A stretch of 64,000 bases of DNA from Myxococcales bacterium 68-20 (lineage in GTDB: Bacteria; Myxococcota_A; Polyangia; Polyangiales; Polyangiaceae). The notes under the pieces are model-generated. The model saw only the letters and a program-made list of their open reading frames with translations. It did no database searches and was not told the DNA's origin. The position numbers were made by a program, and so were the translations under genes. The stretch is from NCBI GenBank assembly GCA_001899635.1, contig MKVQ01000049.1, forward strand, positions 213,017 through 277,016. Reading direction: 5' to 3'. The first letter of the stretch is position 1; each line of letters begins with the position of its first letter. Positions 1-8,440 of the stretch are shown here, in pieces.

Positions 1-781
1 AACGAGTAGCCGGTCGGAGGCGGCGCGTTCGGGACGAAGTCGGGCCACTCGTCGACCGTGCCTGCGCGTGTCGACGGAGCGACGCACTCCGGAGCGGGGA
101 GGAGCCGGCAGACGTCGGTCGACGGACAAGCCGTCGGGCACTTCTGCTCGGGGTTGCGATCCGCGTTCGTGAACTGGCCGACGAGCCCGCCGGTCTTCGG
201 ATCGACGTCGATGTACGCGAGGAGCTGGATCTGCGTCCCGAGCGGTTGCTCGACGTCGAGGAGGACGAAGTAGGTGCCGCTTGCGAACGACGACGCCCCT
301 TCGGCGCACTTCACGACGTACGAGAACGGGATCTTCACGCGGTGGCGCGAGACGGTGCCGGTCGGGGAGCGGAGGTTGCCCTCCACGATGAGCACGAGCT
401 TCGGGCCGACGGGGAGTGCGGAGTCGAGCACGAGGGTCAAGCGGCCGCCGGCGGCGTCGATGTCCGCCTGCGCGCCGAGATCGCCCTCGTTCAGATCGCG
501 CCGCACGAGCACGCGGAGCTCCGTCTCCGGATCGTCGTCCTCGTCGGCCAGGTTGCCTTCGACGTCTTGATCGAGGAGCGCGATCTTGACGAAGAGCGTA
601 TTGGGATCGATCGACGTGCCGAAGTCGATCACGATCGGCGCCCGCGGGTTGTCGAGGACGCCGGACACGAGGCCCTGGATCGTCGGACGCGGCGGCGCCT
701 CGTAACGCTCGCAGGAGGCCGCGGTCGCGATCATGATCGCGGTGGCGAACATCGGGGCGACGACGTGTTTGAGCGCTTTCA
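1..781 (-). CDS. Putative lipoprotein with Ig-like fold, partial
   Basis: The reading frame starts with ATG at 781 and stays open for 260 codons to the window edge, so the C-terminus is missing. The N-terminus is a lipoprotein-type signal: MKALKH, then a hydrophobic stretch ending in the lipobox-like ATAASC, with Cys24 as the predicted lipidated residue. The next 120 residues (RPTIQGLVSGVLDNP, FGTSIDPNTLFVKIALL) resemble Ig-like or cadherin-like modules of secreted proteins, but no family was pinned down. A Cys-rich stretch (KCPTACPSTDVCRLLPAPEC) follows near residue 230. It begins 9 bases after the stop of the upstream barrel gene, so the two are almost certainly co-transcribed. Function is unknown; a surface partner of the barrel is an inference. 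Confidence 0.75.
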
Positions 782-790
782 TCGGGAGCC

Positions 791-2479
791 TCAGAAGAAG
801 AACGTTCCGCGGGCCTGCCCGAGCCAGCTTCGGACGGCGTCGCCGTTTGCGTCCTGGAGCGCGTCGCCGGGGAAGAGGACGGCGCCTTCGAGGTCCGCGA
901 TGAAGTGATCGTACATGCGGTACTGCACCCGCATGTCGATCTCGGTGCCGTAGTAGCGGCCTGGCCGGCCGCCGACGAAGTTGACGAGGTCGTCATCGAG
1001 GCGGTTGCCGTCCCGCCGCTGGAGCGACGCGATCGGATCGATGACCCTCGCCGGGGCCCACGCCATGAGGAGGCCGCCGCGGACGAGGAAGTTGTCGAAC
1101 GGGCGCACGTCGACCTGCGGGAAGATCGCTGCTGCGTTGGTGAACGCGCCGCGCGTCGCGACCTGCTCGAGCGGGTAGGAGGGCGCGCCGAGGTCGCGGA
1201 GGACGGAGACGCCTGCCGCGGCGGCGCGTGCGCTCTGATACGCGACGACGTGCTTGAAGAGGAGGAGGCCGACGTTCGTGTCGTCGGCGAAGCGGAACTG
1301 CGTGAGCGGCGTGCGCGTCTGCGGGTCGGAGTCGCCGGACGCGTAGTCGCCCTCGAGGTAGAGCGAGTAGTAGCGCTGGTCCCACTTGATCGTCGCGCGT
1401 GCGCCGAGCTGGCGGATGTCCTGCACGACGGAGGGATCGTTCGAGATGACGCGGACGGCGTCGCCGACCTCGCGCGTCGCTCCGGTGATGTACGACCCTT
1501 CGATGCCGGCGTGGAAGTCGTTGCCGAGCTTCGACATCAAGCGGCCGCCGAACGCGGAGACGCCGGTGTCGTTGTCCTTGCTCCAGCGGTAGGCGTGGAA
1601 GACGCGCGCCTCGAAGTCACCGCCGAGGCGATGGGTCGGCTCGAGCCAGCGAACGGCCGTGATCCAGCCGTGGAGATCGTCGGCGAAGCGCTGCACGTTG
1701 TCGGTGACGAGGCGGTCGTACGCGAGGATGAGGAAGGTGCCGCGCGTCTCGGACTTGTCGCGTTCGGCCTTCGGCTTGAAGGCCTCGAGCGGCTTCGTTG
1801 CGAAGAGGATGCGGTCGGCGCTGTTGCCCTGACGAGCGAAGCCGAAGCGGTTGCGCCGGCCGTCGCCGTCGTTGACGGAGACCGACGCGCCCTCGGTGAA
1901 GGCCTGTCGTCCGATGCGGAAGAGGCCGACCGGCGTGACGAGGTCGCCGTAGAGGCGGCGGACGGTGAGCGGGCTGGCCGAGCAGAGGCCGTAGTGGTAG
2001 CTCGACGGATCGGAGGCGAGCTCGCCCGGTCGGAGCGCGACGCACGGGGCTGCCGTGTTCGGGTTGAGGGCGCCGACGTTCGCGCCGTTCGTCGGCGTGA
2101 CCGCGTCGTCGCGGGTGCCGTTGTCGCCCCACAGGACTCCGTCGAGCACGTCGACGGAGGTGACGAGGCGGACCTTGTCCTCCCAGTCGATGCCGGCGTC
2201 GAGGCGGAGGCGGTGCTCGATGACGCCGTAGTTGCGCTCGCGAACGCTGTTGAGATCGAGCGGACGGATGGCGGTGGCGTTCGCGCGGTACTCGGCGCCG
2301 CCGCGGAAGCCGGTCGACGCTCCGAGCGGGAATCGCGTGGGCGGTCCTTGTGGATCGGCGTCGGACCAGGGTTCGACGGCGCGTGCGGGCGACGTGGTCC
2401 CGAGCAGCCCCGCGCCGAGCGCAGCGGCGAAGAGCGCATGTTTCGAGCTTCGCAAAGATCGTTTCAGCTGGCCGCTCAA
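791..2479 (-). CDS. Putative outer-membrane beta-barrel protein
   Basis: This 562-residue protein has a signal peptide (KHALFAAALGAGLL, cleavage near SPARA-VEP). Alternating hydrophobic and polar strands run throughout (YSLYLEGDYASGD, YYGTEIDMRVQYRMYD). It ends in Phe (GTFFF), the classic C-terminal signature recognised by the Bam machinery. The layout is typical of 16-22-strand barrels of unknown substrate that are frequent in myxobacteria. The start is TTG at 2479, with GGGAG about 5 bases upstream; no ATG lies nearby. It sits between a TetR gene and a lipoprotein gene on the same strand. The AT-rich palindrome at 2496-2510 lies just before its start, so it is the likely regulated target. 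Barrel is well supported; the transported substrate is unknown. Confidence 0.8.
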   Translation of the reverse strand: MSGQLKRSLRSSKHALFAAALGAGLLGTTSPARAVEPWSDADPQGPPTRFPLGASTGFRGGAEYRANATAIRPLDLNSVRERNYGVIEHRLRLDAGIDWEDKVRLVTSVDVLDGVLWGDNGTRDDAVTPTNGANVGALNPNTAAPCVALRPGELASDPSSYHYGLCSASPLTVRRLYGDLVTPVGLFRIGRQAFTEGASVSVNDGDGRRNRFGFARQGNSADRILFATKPLEAFKPKAERDKSETRGTFLILAYDRLVTDNVQRFADDLHGWITAVRWLEPTHRLGGDFEARVFHAYRWSKDNDTGVSAFGGRLMSKLGNDFHAGIEGSYITGATREVGDAVRVISNDPSVVQDIRQLGARATIKWDQRYYSLYLEGDYASGDSDPQTRTPLTQFRFADDTNVGLLLFKHVVAYQSARAAAAGVSVLRDLGAPSYPLEQVATRGAFTNAAAIFPQVDVRPFDNFLVRGGLLMAWAPARVIDPIASLQRRDGNRLDDDLVNFVGGRPGRYYGTEIDMRVQYRMYDHFIADLEGAVLFPGDALQDANGDAVRSWLGQARGTFFF

Positions 2480-2495
2480 GGTGACTCCCGCGTTC

Positions 2496-2510
2496 TTTTA
2501 CACTGTAAAA
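2496..2510. promoter_or_regulatory. Perfect AT-rich palindrome, candidate TetR operator
   Basis: TTTTACACTGTAAAA has two perfect 7-base arms (TTTTACA/TGTAAAA) around one central base. It lies in the 77-base gap between the TetR gene and the barrel gene, 17 bases before the barrel start codon. An AT-rich perfect palindrome is striking in DNA of this G+C content. Its shape matches TetR-family operators. Binding by the adjacent regulator is inferred. Confidence 0.6.
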
Positions 2511-2556
2511 TCGACCGCGCAACTTCGGGGCCGCCGATTCTTCTCGACCAACCGCG

Positions 2557-3333
2557 TCATGCCCGCGCCTTGCGTGGCGCGGCAGCGGTCTTCTTCCCCG
2601 CGCTTGCGGGTTTTGCGGCCTTCGCGGCCTTCGGAGCCTTTGCCGCCTTCGGCGCCGAGGGCAGGCTTCCCGCCAGCTGCCGCGTCGACTGCTCCCGCAG
2701 CGCGGTGAGCAGGAGCTCGAGGCCGAACGAGAAGACGTCCTCGTAGTGCTGGGGCGCGAGCCACTCGAAGACGCTCGCGAGCCGAGGGCGCGCTGCACGG
2801 ACCTCCGTGGCGTCGTGCCGAGTCTCGAGCTCGCGGATCCCGGCGAGCTCGTCGAGCGCGATGCCGCTGCAATAGCTCGCGACGAGGCGGTAGAACCGTG
2901 CCGTCGTGCGGGCGTCGAGGCCGTGCCGCTCCGCGAGCATGAACAGGTCGTCGAGGAAGCGATGCGCGCCGTCGGTCGCGAAGCGGCGCGTGGCGAGGAG
3001 AGGGAACGCGTTCGGATACGCGTGGGCGAGCCCGCGGTACGCGTGTGCGAGCTTGCGGAGCGCATCGATGAAGTCGCCGGGCGCCTTCTCGCCCGCCTTC
3101 GCGGGGGCGCCGAGCTTCGACACGAGCGTCTCGACGACCGCGTCGAGGAGCGCGTCCTTGCTCGGGTAGTACCAGTAGATCGCCATCGCCTCGACGCCGA
3201 GGGCGCGACCGAGCTTGCGCGTGCTGAACGCCTCGAGCCCCTCCGCTTCGATGAGCCGCAGCGCCTCGTCGCGGATTCGCTCCGACGTGAGGTGTGGCTG
3301 CGCGCGGGTCTTCTTCTTTCGGGCCCCTGCCAT
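2557..3333 (-). CDS. TetR/AcrR-family regulator with Lys/Ala-rich tail
   Basis: A TetR-type DNA-binding domain occupies about residues 15-65 (RIRDEALRLIEAEGLEAFST, then LGRALGVEAMAIYWYYPSK with the typical recognition helix). A helical ligand-binding domain follows to about 225. The protein then adds an unusual tail of some 32 residues made almost only of Ala, Lys and Pro (APKAAKAPKAAKAAKPASAG), like histone H1 tails. Such tails are common on DNA-binding proteins of GC-rich bacteria but not usual on TetR proteins; it may add non-specific DNA affinity. The gene lies just upstream of the barrel gene on the same strand, with the candidate operator in between. Repression of the barrel-lipoprotein pair is inferred. 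Confidence 0.88.
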   Translation of the reverse strand: MAGARKKKTRAQPHLTSERIRDEALRLIEAEGLEAFSTRKLGRALGVEAMAIYWYYPSKDALLDAVVETLVSKLGAPAKAGEKAPGDFIDALRKLAHAYRGLAHAYPNAFPLLATRRFATDGAHRFLDDLFMLAERHGLDARTTARFYRLVASYCSGIALDELAGIRELETRHDATEVRAARPRLASVFEWLAPQHYEDVFSFGLELLLTALREQSTRQLAGSLPSAPKAAKAPKAAKAAKPASAGKKTAAAPRKARA

Positions 3334-3464
3334 CGCGCGTACCTCTACCGCCGCGGAGGATCCCAGGTCACCGCGGCCATGGGAAGTATCATTGTGGTCG
3401 CGCTCGTTCGGTGGTGCCCCGTTCGCGGCCAGGAGCGTGCGCTGCCTCGGCGGCGGCGTGGTAA

Positions 3465-4196
3465 GTGAGCGCCGTGCGCGTCATCGGCGTAATCCTCTTT
3501 TTCCTCGGCCTACTCGCGGTCGTCGTCGGGGGCTTCAACGGCTACGGGACCCTCTTCTCCTGGAATGGCCGCCACCCCGTCGACGTGATCGCACTCGGCG
3601 AGGGCAGGGTCGTCGAGAAGCTCACGCCGGTACCCGGGCGGCGCTACACCGTCAGCGTCCAGGTGAGGTTCGAGCGTGAGGGCCTGGAGCACCGTGAAGG
3701 CATCACGGTCGTGGAGGCGAAGATGCCCCTCGCCGTGCGGGTGAAGGACCCCGCCGGCACGACGCGTGCGGAGGTGGTCGGCTGGCTCGATCCCGCCGAG
3801 CCGCCCAACGTGCTCTACGGTCATTCGGTGCAGGAGCCGCGGCGTCTCCCGCGTCCGGCCGGGAGCACCGCGACCTCCCGCTGGGGCAGGAGCAGCCAGG
3901 CGACGCCAGAGCTTGCCGTCGAGCGCCTCGTCGGACCGTTCGCGGCGTCGAGCGATGCACCCCTCTCGATCGAGGTCGATCTGGGGCCGGATCGGGTCGG
4001 CCGCGCGCGAATCGCCGAGCGCCGGCTGGTCATCTACGACGACGCGCTTCCGCCGAAGGTCTGGAACGCATTCCTCCTCGCAGGGGGAGGCGGCGCGCTC
4101 CTCGTCGCGGGGCTCGTGCTCCTCGTCGCCGGTTGGTTCAGGCGACGCGGCAGTCGACGGAAACGGGGTGGTATTCCAGCCCCCAACGTCGTTTAA
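3465..4196 (+). CDS. Membrane protein with two terminal TM helices, unknown function
   Basis: The protein has 243 residues. A hydrophobic helix spans about residues 5-24 (VIGVILFFLGLLAVVVGGF) and a second about 205-228 (FLLAGGGGALLVAGLVLLV), followed by a strongly basic end (RRRGSRRKR). Between them are about 175 soluble residues with beta-strand character (YTVSVQVRFEREGLEHREGI), probably extracytoplasmic. Both candidate starts are GTG (3465 and 3474). The stop TAA overlaps the ATG of the next gene (TAATG at 4194-4198), indicating translational coupling. I do not recognise a family. Confidence 0.75.
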   Translation: MSAVRVIGVILFFLGLLAVVVGGFNGYGTLFSWNGRHPVDVIALGEGRVVEKLTPVPGRRYTVSVQVRFEREGLEHREGITVVEAKMPLAVRVKDPAGTTRAEVVGWLDPAEPPNVLYGHSVQEPRRLPRPAGSTATSRWGRSSQATPELAVERLVGPFAASSDAPLSIEVDLGPDRVGRARIAERRLVIYDDALPPKVWNAFLLAGGGGALLVAGLVLLVAGWFRRRGSRRKRGGIPAPNVV

Positions 4197-5137
4197 TGCG
4201 CGCCATGCCCTTTCGTTTTCTGCGTTCGGCGGTCGCCGAGCCTCGTCTTTCCCTGCGGACCCTTCTGAGCGCGCCGGGCCTCGCCCGTGCTGCCTGCTCG
4301 AGCCGCGCGATGTGTGTTGCAGCAATGTCTTTCGTGCTCGCGTTGGGGGCTGGCGAGGGCGAGGCGTTCGCGCAACAGACGCCTCCGACGCAAGAGCAGA
4401 AGGACAAAGCAGGGGCCGCCGAGGGGACGAGCGAGGAAGAGCAGAAGAAGGAAGAGCAGAAGACCGAGGAAGAGCAGAAGACCGAGGAAGCGACGGAGGA
4501 GGCTGCCGCGCCGCCGAAGCAGGCGATCGACACGAGCGTCGAGTCGCCCAAGGCGATTTTCTTCTCGGGCGACTTCGCCTTCACGCGCTCCGACCTCGGA
4601 CTCATCTCGGACAAGACGGGCTTCGACAAGACCGGCGCGAACGGTCTGCTCTACGGTCTGTCCGCGGGACTTCGCCTCAAGGACGTCCGCCTCGGCGCAC
4701 GCTGGCGCGTCTACGACACGACGGAGTCCACGCTCTGGTCGTTCGCGCTCTCCGCCGGTTACGGCCTGCCGATTCGCCCGATCTCCCCGGTCTTCTCCGC
4801 GCACGTCGGCTACGTCTTCGACCAGCACATCGAGGAGGCGCTGTACCGGAGGTCGCTCCCGCCCGGCACGCTGATGCCGCCGAACGTCGAGATGCGCGGT
4901 CTCCTCGTCGGCGTCGACGTCAACGCGAGCTACTGGGTCACTCAGTTCCTTCGCATCGGCGCCTTCATCGGAGCGGACGTCATGTTCCTCCATCGCGACC
5001 AGGCGACGCTCCCGCGCTCGATCTACGGCATTCCGTCGGAGTTCGTGTCGAACCCGCTCTACACCGGCTCGGGAAGCTCGATCGGTCTGAACCTCAACGC
5101 CGGCCTCCGCGGCGCCTTCGACATCGCCTTCAAGTGA
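4196..5137 (+). CDS. Putative outer-membrane beta-barrel protein with Glu/Lys-rich linker
   Basis: From ATG 4196, which overlaps the previous stop codon, the protein has 313 residues. An in-frame ATG at 4313 (MCVAAMSFVLALGAGEGEAF) would give a cleaner signal peptide, so the exact start is uncertain. After the signal comes an acidic and basic repeat region of about 45 residues (EEEQKKEEQKTEEEQKTEEA). About 200 residues of short amphipathic strands follow (GLSAGLRLKDVRLGARWRVY, YGLPIRPISPVFSAHVGYVF), typical of small porin-like or OmpA-like barrels, ending in FDIAFK. The linker may span periplasm or bind peptidoglycan, which is an inference. Some 260 bases without a gene follow. Confidence 0.7.
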   Translation: MRAMPFRFLRSAVAEPRLSLRTLLSAPGLARAACSSRAMCVAAMSFVLALGAGEGEAFAQQTPPTQEQKDKAGAAEGTSEEEQKKEEQKTEEEQKTEEATEEAAAPPKQAIDTSVESPKAIFFSGDFAFTRSDLGLISDKTGFDKTGANGLLYGLSAGLRLKDVRLGARWRVYDTTESTLWSFALSAGYGLPIRPISPVFSAHVGYVFDQHIEEALYRRSLPPGTLMPPNVEMRGLLVGVDVNASYWVTQFLRIGAFIGADVMFLHRDQATLPRSIYGIPSEFVSNPLYTGSGSSIGLNLNAGLRGAFDIAFK

Positions 5138-5398
5138 TCGTCCGCTGACAGGCCCGCCGACCGGTCGCCCCGACGCGCACCGGAAGGCGGGCTTGCGCGT
5201 TTTCGGCCTCCCGCCCGACGCGCGCGGGAATGCGCAGATGTGGGTGGGTGCAGGTGGGCAGTGGATCCACCATGACCTCTCGGGATGCTCCAGGGAGGTC
5301 GCGGAATCCTGAGTGATTCTGGGTGTAGGTGTCCTGGTGACCTCGGCACACCCTTCGCAATTGTCCTTCGCGCGGCTGGATCGCCGTCGGAGGAAGAC

Positions 5399-6694
5399 AT
5401 GGACCTGCTCGGTAAGTCTCGTTGGTTGTCGCTCGCGTCGATGCTCGCTCTTGCCACGCTCGGCGCGGCGGGCTGCGCGGCCGACACCCAGGACGACCAC
5501 GCCGTCAGCGGCGAGGACGAGTCGTCGAAGGACGACATCACGCAGGTCAGCCACACGAAGGTGAAGCGCCAGTCGATCGGCAACTGCTGGCTGTACGCGA
5601 CGGCGAGCTGGCTCGAGGCGCTCAATCAGGGCGCGGGGAACCCGGAGGCGAACACGTCCGAGTCCTGGCTCACCTACTGGCACTGGTTCGAGCAGCTCGC
5701 GAACGGCGGTGCCCGCGACGAGATCTCGACGGGCGGAAGTTACGGCACCGCGGCGGACCTCATCGCGCGCTACGGCCTCATGAACGAGGGCGACTTCATC
5801 CCGAACGAAGCGAGTTCGGAGATGTCGAACCGCCAGAGCTCCGCGCTCAACGCGATCAACGCATCGCTCAAGACCGGCGCGCTCAAGGATCCGGCCGTCC
5901 GTCGCGACCGCAAGGCGGTCCGCAAGGAGCTCGATCGCGCTTGGGGGCTCGACGCGGCGCAGAGCGCTCGGATCGACGAGGTGTTCGGTCCCGGGGTCGA
6001 GCGGACGCTCGATCGCTCCGGCGTCGCGACCAGCGCCGCGCCCGCGAACAAGGTCATCGCCGCGAAGGACTTCAAGGTGCGGCTCAAGGATCCCGAGAGC
6101 GGCCAGTTCGTGACCGGGACCCTCGCCGACGCGCTCGGCAGGAGCAATGGCTGGTGGGCCCCGCGGCAGGGCAAGTTCGCATGGAACGAGGTGAACTATC
6201 CCTCCGACCCGACGAGCCGTCGCGCGTTCTGGAAGCGCGTGCAGAAGGCGCTTCACGACGGGCAGCCCGTCATCACCTCGTGGAAGGTCGACTTCAACGC
6301 GCTCACGCGTGATTCGCGCTTCTCGAAGCAGACGCTCGATCGCCTCGGACCGGGCCGTCAGGGCGGTCACATGACCGTCATGCACGACTACCAGGCCCAG
6401 GTGCCGGGGGTCGGTCTGCTCAAGGCCGGCAAGCAGGCGACCAAGCGCCAGATGGAGAAGGCGCTCGCCGACGGCACCAAGATCGAGTTCGTTCGCGTGA
6501 AGAACTCGTGGGGTGGCATCCGTCCCGATCGCTGGGACGATGCCGTGCTCCCCGGCTACCACGACCTCGAGCTCGCGTACCTCGACGGGCCGATCAAGGA
6601 GTGCAGCGAGGACGCGAGCGGCAACACCGATCCGACGCGCTGCTCGCGCGAGGTCACGCCGCTCTGGGACGTCGTGCTCCCGGCTGGCTACTGA
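5399..6694 (+). CDS. Papain-like (C1-family) cysteine peptidase lipoprotein
   Basis: The start ATG 5399 has a good GGAGGA ribosome site 5-6 bases upstream. Residues 1-26 form a lipoprotein signal ending LGAAGC (Cys26 lipidated). The catalytic triad of clan CA peptidases is visible: Cys63 in QSIGNCWLYATAS, His324 in GGHMTVMHDY and Asn369 in VKNSWGG. The Trp after the Cys and the NSWG motif are family hallmarks. At 431 residues it is longer than papain because of a helical insert between Cys and His. Export and lipid anchoring place it in the periplasm or outer membrane; the substrate is unknown. It sits alone between an outer-membrane protein gene and hslO. Peptidase assignment is strong; activity is inferred from the intact triad. 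Confidence 0.88.
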   Translation: MDLLGKSRWLSLASMLALATLGAAGCAADTQDDHAVSGEDESSKDDITQVSHTKVKRQSIGNCWLYATASWLEALNQGAGNPEANTSESWLTYWHWFEQLANGGARDEISTGGSYGTAADLIARYGLMNEGDFIPNEASSEMSNRQSSALNAINASLKTGALKDPAVRRDRKAVRKELDRAWGLDAAQSARIDEVFGPGVERTLDRSGVATSAAPANKVIAAKDFKVRLKDPESGQFVTGTLADALGRSNGWWAPRQGKFAWNEVNYPSDPTSRRAFWKRVQKALHDGQPVITSWKVDFNALTRDSRFSKQTLDRLGPGRQGGHMTVMHDYQAQVPGVGLLKAGKQATKRQMEKALADGTKIEFVRVKNSWGGIRPDRWDDAVLPGYHDLELAYLDGPIKECSEDASGNTDPTRCSREVTPLWDVVLPAGY

Positions 6695-6841
6695 GATCGC
6701 GTTTGGCCCCACGCTGACCTTCGCAGAGCGAGCTCGACCGTGCGGGTCGGGCTCGCTCGCGCCGTCTCTCGGTGACGAGGCGTGTCGGTGCGCGACTGCA
6801 GACCTGCACGCGACCTCGTTTCGTGCGAGGATTGGGGGACT

Positions 6842-7705
6842 TTGGTCCATCAAGACAACGTGCTCCGGGCCATCACGGACGACGGAGCGTTTCGCGTGAT
6901 CGCGGCGGATACGACCGCGACGGTACGAGGCGCCCTGGAGGCGCAGAAGCCCGAGGGGCTCGAGCTCGTCCGTATGTTTGCCGATCTCCTCACCGGCGCC
7001 ATCCTCGTTCGCGAGAGCATGGCCCCGGACAATCGCCTCCAGGCCATCCTGCAGGGCGACAATCCGAGGATGCGGATGATCGCCGATACCCATCCGGACG
7101 GCTCGACGCGCGGCCTCGTTCAGCTCCCGCCGAACACGAAGACGATGCCGCTCGGGCAGCGGGGCGTCCTCCAGGTCGCGCGCACGCTCCACAATGGCCA
7201 GCTCCACCAGGGCGTCGTGCAGGTGCCTCAGGGGAAGCCGACGATCTCGTCCGCGTACATGGCCTACATGCAGGACTCCGAGCAGGTCGTGACGGTGATG
7301 GCCGTCGGCTGTCACCTCGCCGCGGGTGAGGTCGTCGCCGCGGGCGGCTACATGGTCCAGCTCCTCCCCGAGGTTGCCGAGGGCCCGCTCATGGTGATGA
7401 CGGAGCGGCTCAAGGACTTCGAGGACATCGTCCCGCTCCTCGCACGCGGCGCAGCAGCACCGGAGGCGCTCCTCGCGGAGACGCTCTACGGAATGCCGTA
7501 CACGAAGGTCGGCGATCGCACGGTGCAGTTCGGGTGCCGGTGCAGTCCCGAGCGCCTCGCTGGCAGCCTTGCCTCGCTCCCGCGTGCGGACATCGAGTCG
7601 CTCATGGAGGGCGGTAAGACGCTCGAGATCCAGTGCGACTACTGTCGCAAGAACTACGAGTTCACGATGGACCAGCTCCGGAACCTCCTCGCGCCGGCGA
7701 ACTGA
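6842..7705 (+). CDS. hslO: Hsp33 redox-regulated chaperone
   Basis: Hsp33 is a cytoplasmic holdase switched on by oxidation of four zinc-binding cysteines. All four are present near the C-terminus: CRC in FGCRCSPERL and CDYC in IQCDYCRKNYEF, the family's CxC...CxxC arrangement. The N-terminal domain (NVLRAITDDGAFRVIAADTT) matches the usual beginning of Hsp33. A TTG start at 6842 with GGGGGA upstream gives 287 residues, close to the standard 290. An in-frame GTG at 6782 would add 20 residues that do not look like the family. It converges on the HAD gene. Confidence 0.95.
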   Translation: MVHQDNVLRAITDDGAFRVIAADTTATVRGALEAQKPEGLELVRMFADLLTGAILVRESMAPDNRLQAILQGDNPRMRMIADTHPDGSTRGLVQLPPNTKTMPLGQRGVLQVARTLHNGQLHQGVVQVPQGKPTISSAYMAYMQDSEQVVTVMAVGCHLAAGEVVAAGGYMVQLLPEVAEGPLMVMTERLKDFEDIVPLLARGAAAPEALLAETLYGMPYTKVGDRTVQFGCRCSPERLAGSLASLPRADIESLMEGGKTLEIQCDYCRKNYEFTMDQLRNLLAPAN

Positions 7706-7728
7706 TCGGCAGCTCGCGACCGGCGGGG

Positions 7729-8412
7729 TCAGCGCTCGAACAGCGCCGCCTGAACCGCGTCGTCCTCGAGCGTCGTGAACGTGCGGTGAGCGCCGCACGC
7801 CGCGAGCTCTGCGAGCCCGTAGCCGCCGGTGCCGACGGCGATGCAGGGCGCGCCGAGTCCCTTTGCGGCGGCGACGTCCTTCGGGGTGTCGCCGATGACG
7901 ACGACGCGGCAGCTCTCGAGCGACGCGCCGAGCAGCTCGGCGCCGCGTCGCGCTCCGGCGCGGAGGAGCTCGACGCGGTCTTCGGCATCGCAACCGAAGC
8001 CGCCGAATCCGAACGCGCCGTCGAGGCCGCCTCGCGCGAGCTTCGCGTACGCGCCTCGCCGCACGTTGCCGGTGCCGAGCCCGATCGCGACGTCGGGCAA
8101 CCCCGTGATCGACTCGAGGAGCTTCGTCACGCCGGGCAGGACGCGGTACGTCTCCGCCTTGGCGAGCTCGACCTCGAGGAGGGCGAGGTACGCGTCGAGC
8201 GCGCGATCGATCTCGGCTTCGGTGACCTCGGCGACGACGTCGCGCAGACCCTGACGAGCGATCGCGCGGTCGGTCATGCCCGCGAAGGAGGTTCCCTCGA
8301 ACACGTCGTGCTTGCCGTGGAGGTTCGTGAAGGCCCCGACCATGGCGCGCCGCCCGGCGCCTCCGGTCGAGACGAGCGTACCGTCGATGTCGAAGAGCAA
8401 GACCGTCCGCAT
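7729..8412 (-). CDS. HAD-superfamily phosphatase, phosphoglycolate-phosphatase-like
   Basis: Motif I is FDIDGTLVST at residues 7-16, with the nucleophile Asp and the acid Asp two residues on. Motif II is the Thr of GLGTGN, and motif IV is the acidic GDTPKDVAAAKG near residue 170. A helical cap (about 20-90) marks it as subclass I, like Gph and beta-phosphoglucomutase. The length of 227 residues is normal. The substrate cannot be read from sequence; phosphoglycolate or another small phosphoester is likely. It is transcribed divergently from the acyl-CoA dehydrogenase gene, with only 28 bases between starts, so promoters must overlap. Confidence 0.9.
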   Translation of the reverse strand: MRTVLLFDIDGTLVSTGGAGRRAMVGAFTNLHGKHDVFEGTSFAGMTDRAIARQGLRDVVAEVTEAEIDRALDAYLALLEVELAKAETYRVLPGVTKLLESITGLPDVAIGLGTGNVRRGAYAKLARGGLDGAFGFGGFGCDAEDRVELLRAGARRGAELLGASLESCRVVVIGDTPKDVAAAKGLGAPCIAVGTGGYGLAELAACGAHRTFTTLEDDAVQAALFER

Positions 8413-8440
8413 CGAGCCTTACGCTAGCATCACGAACGCC

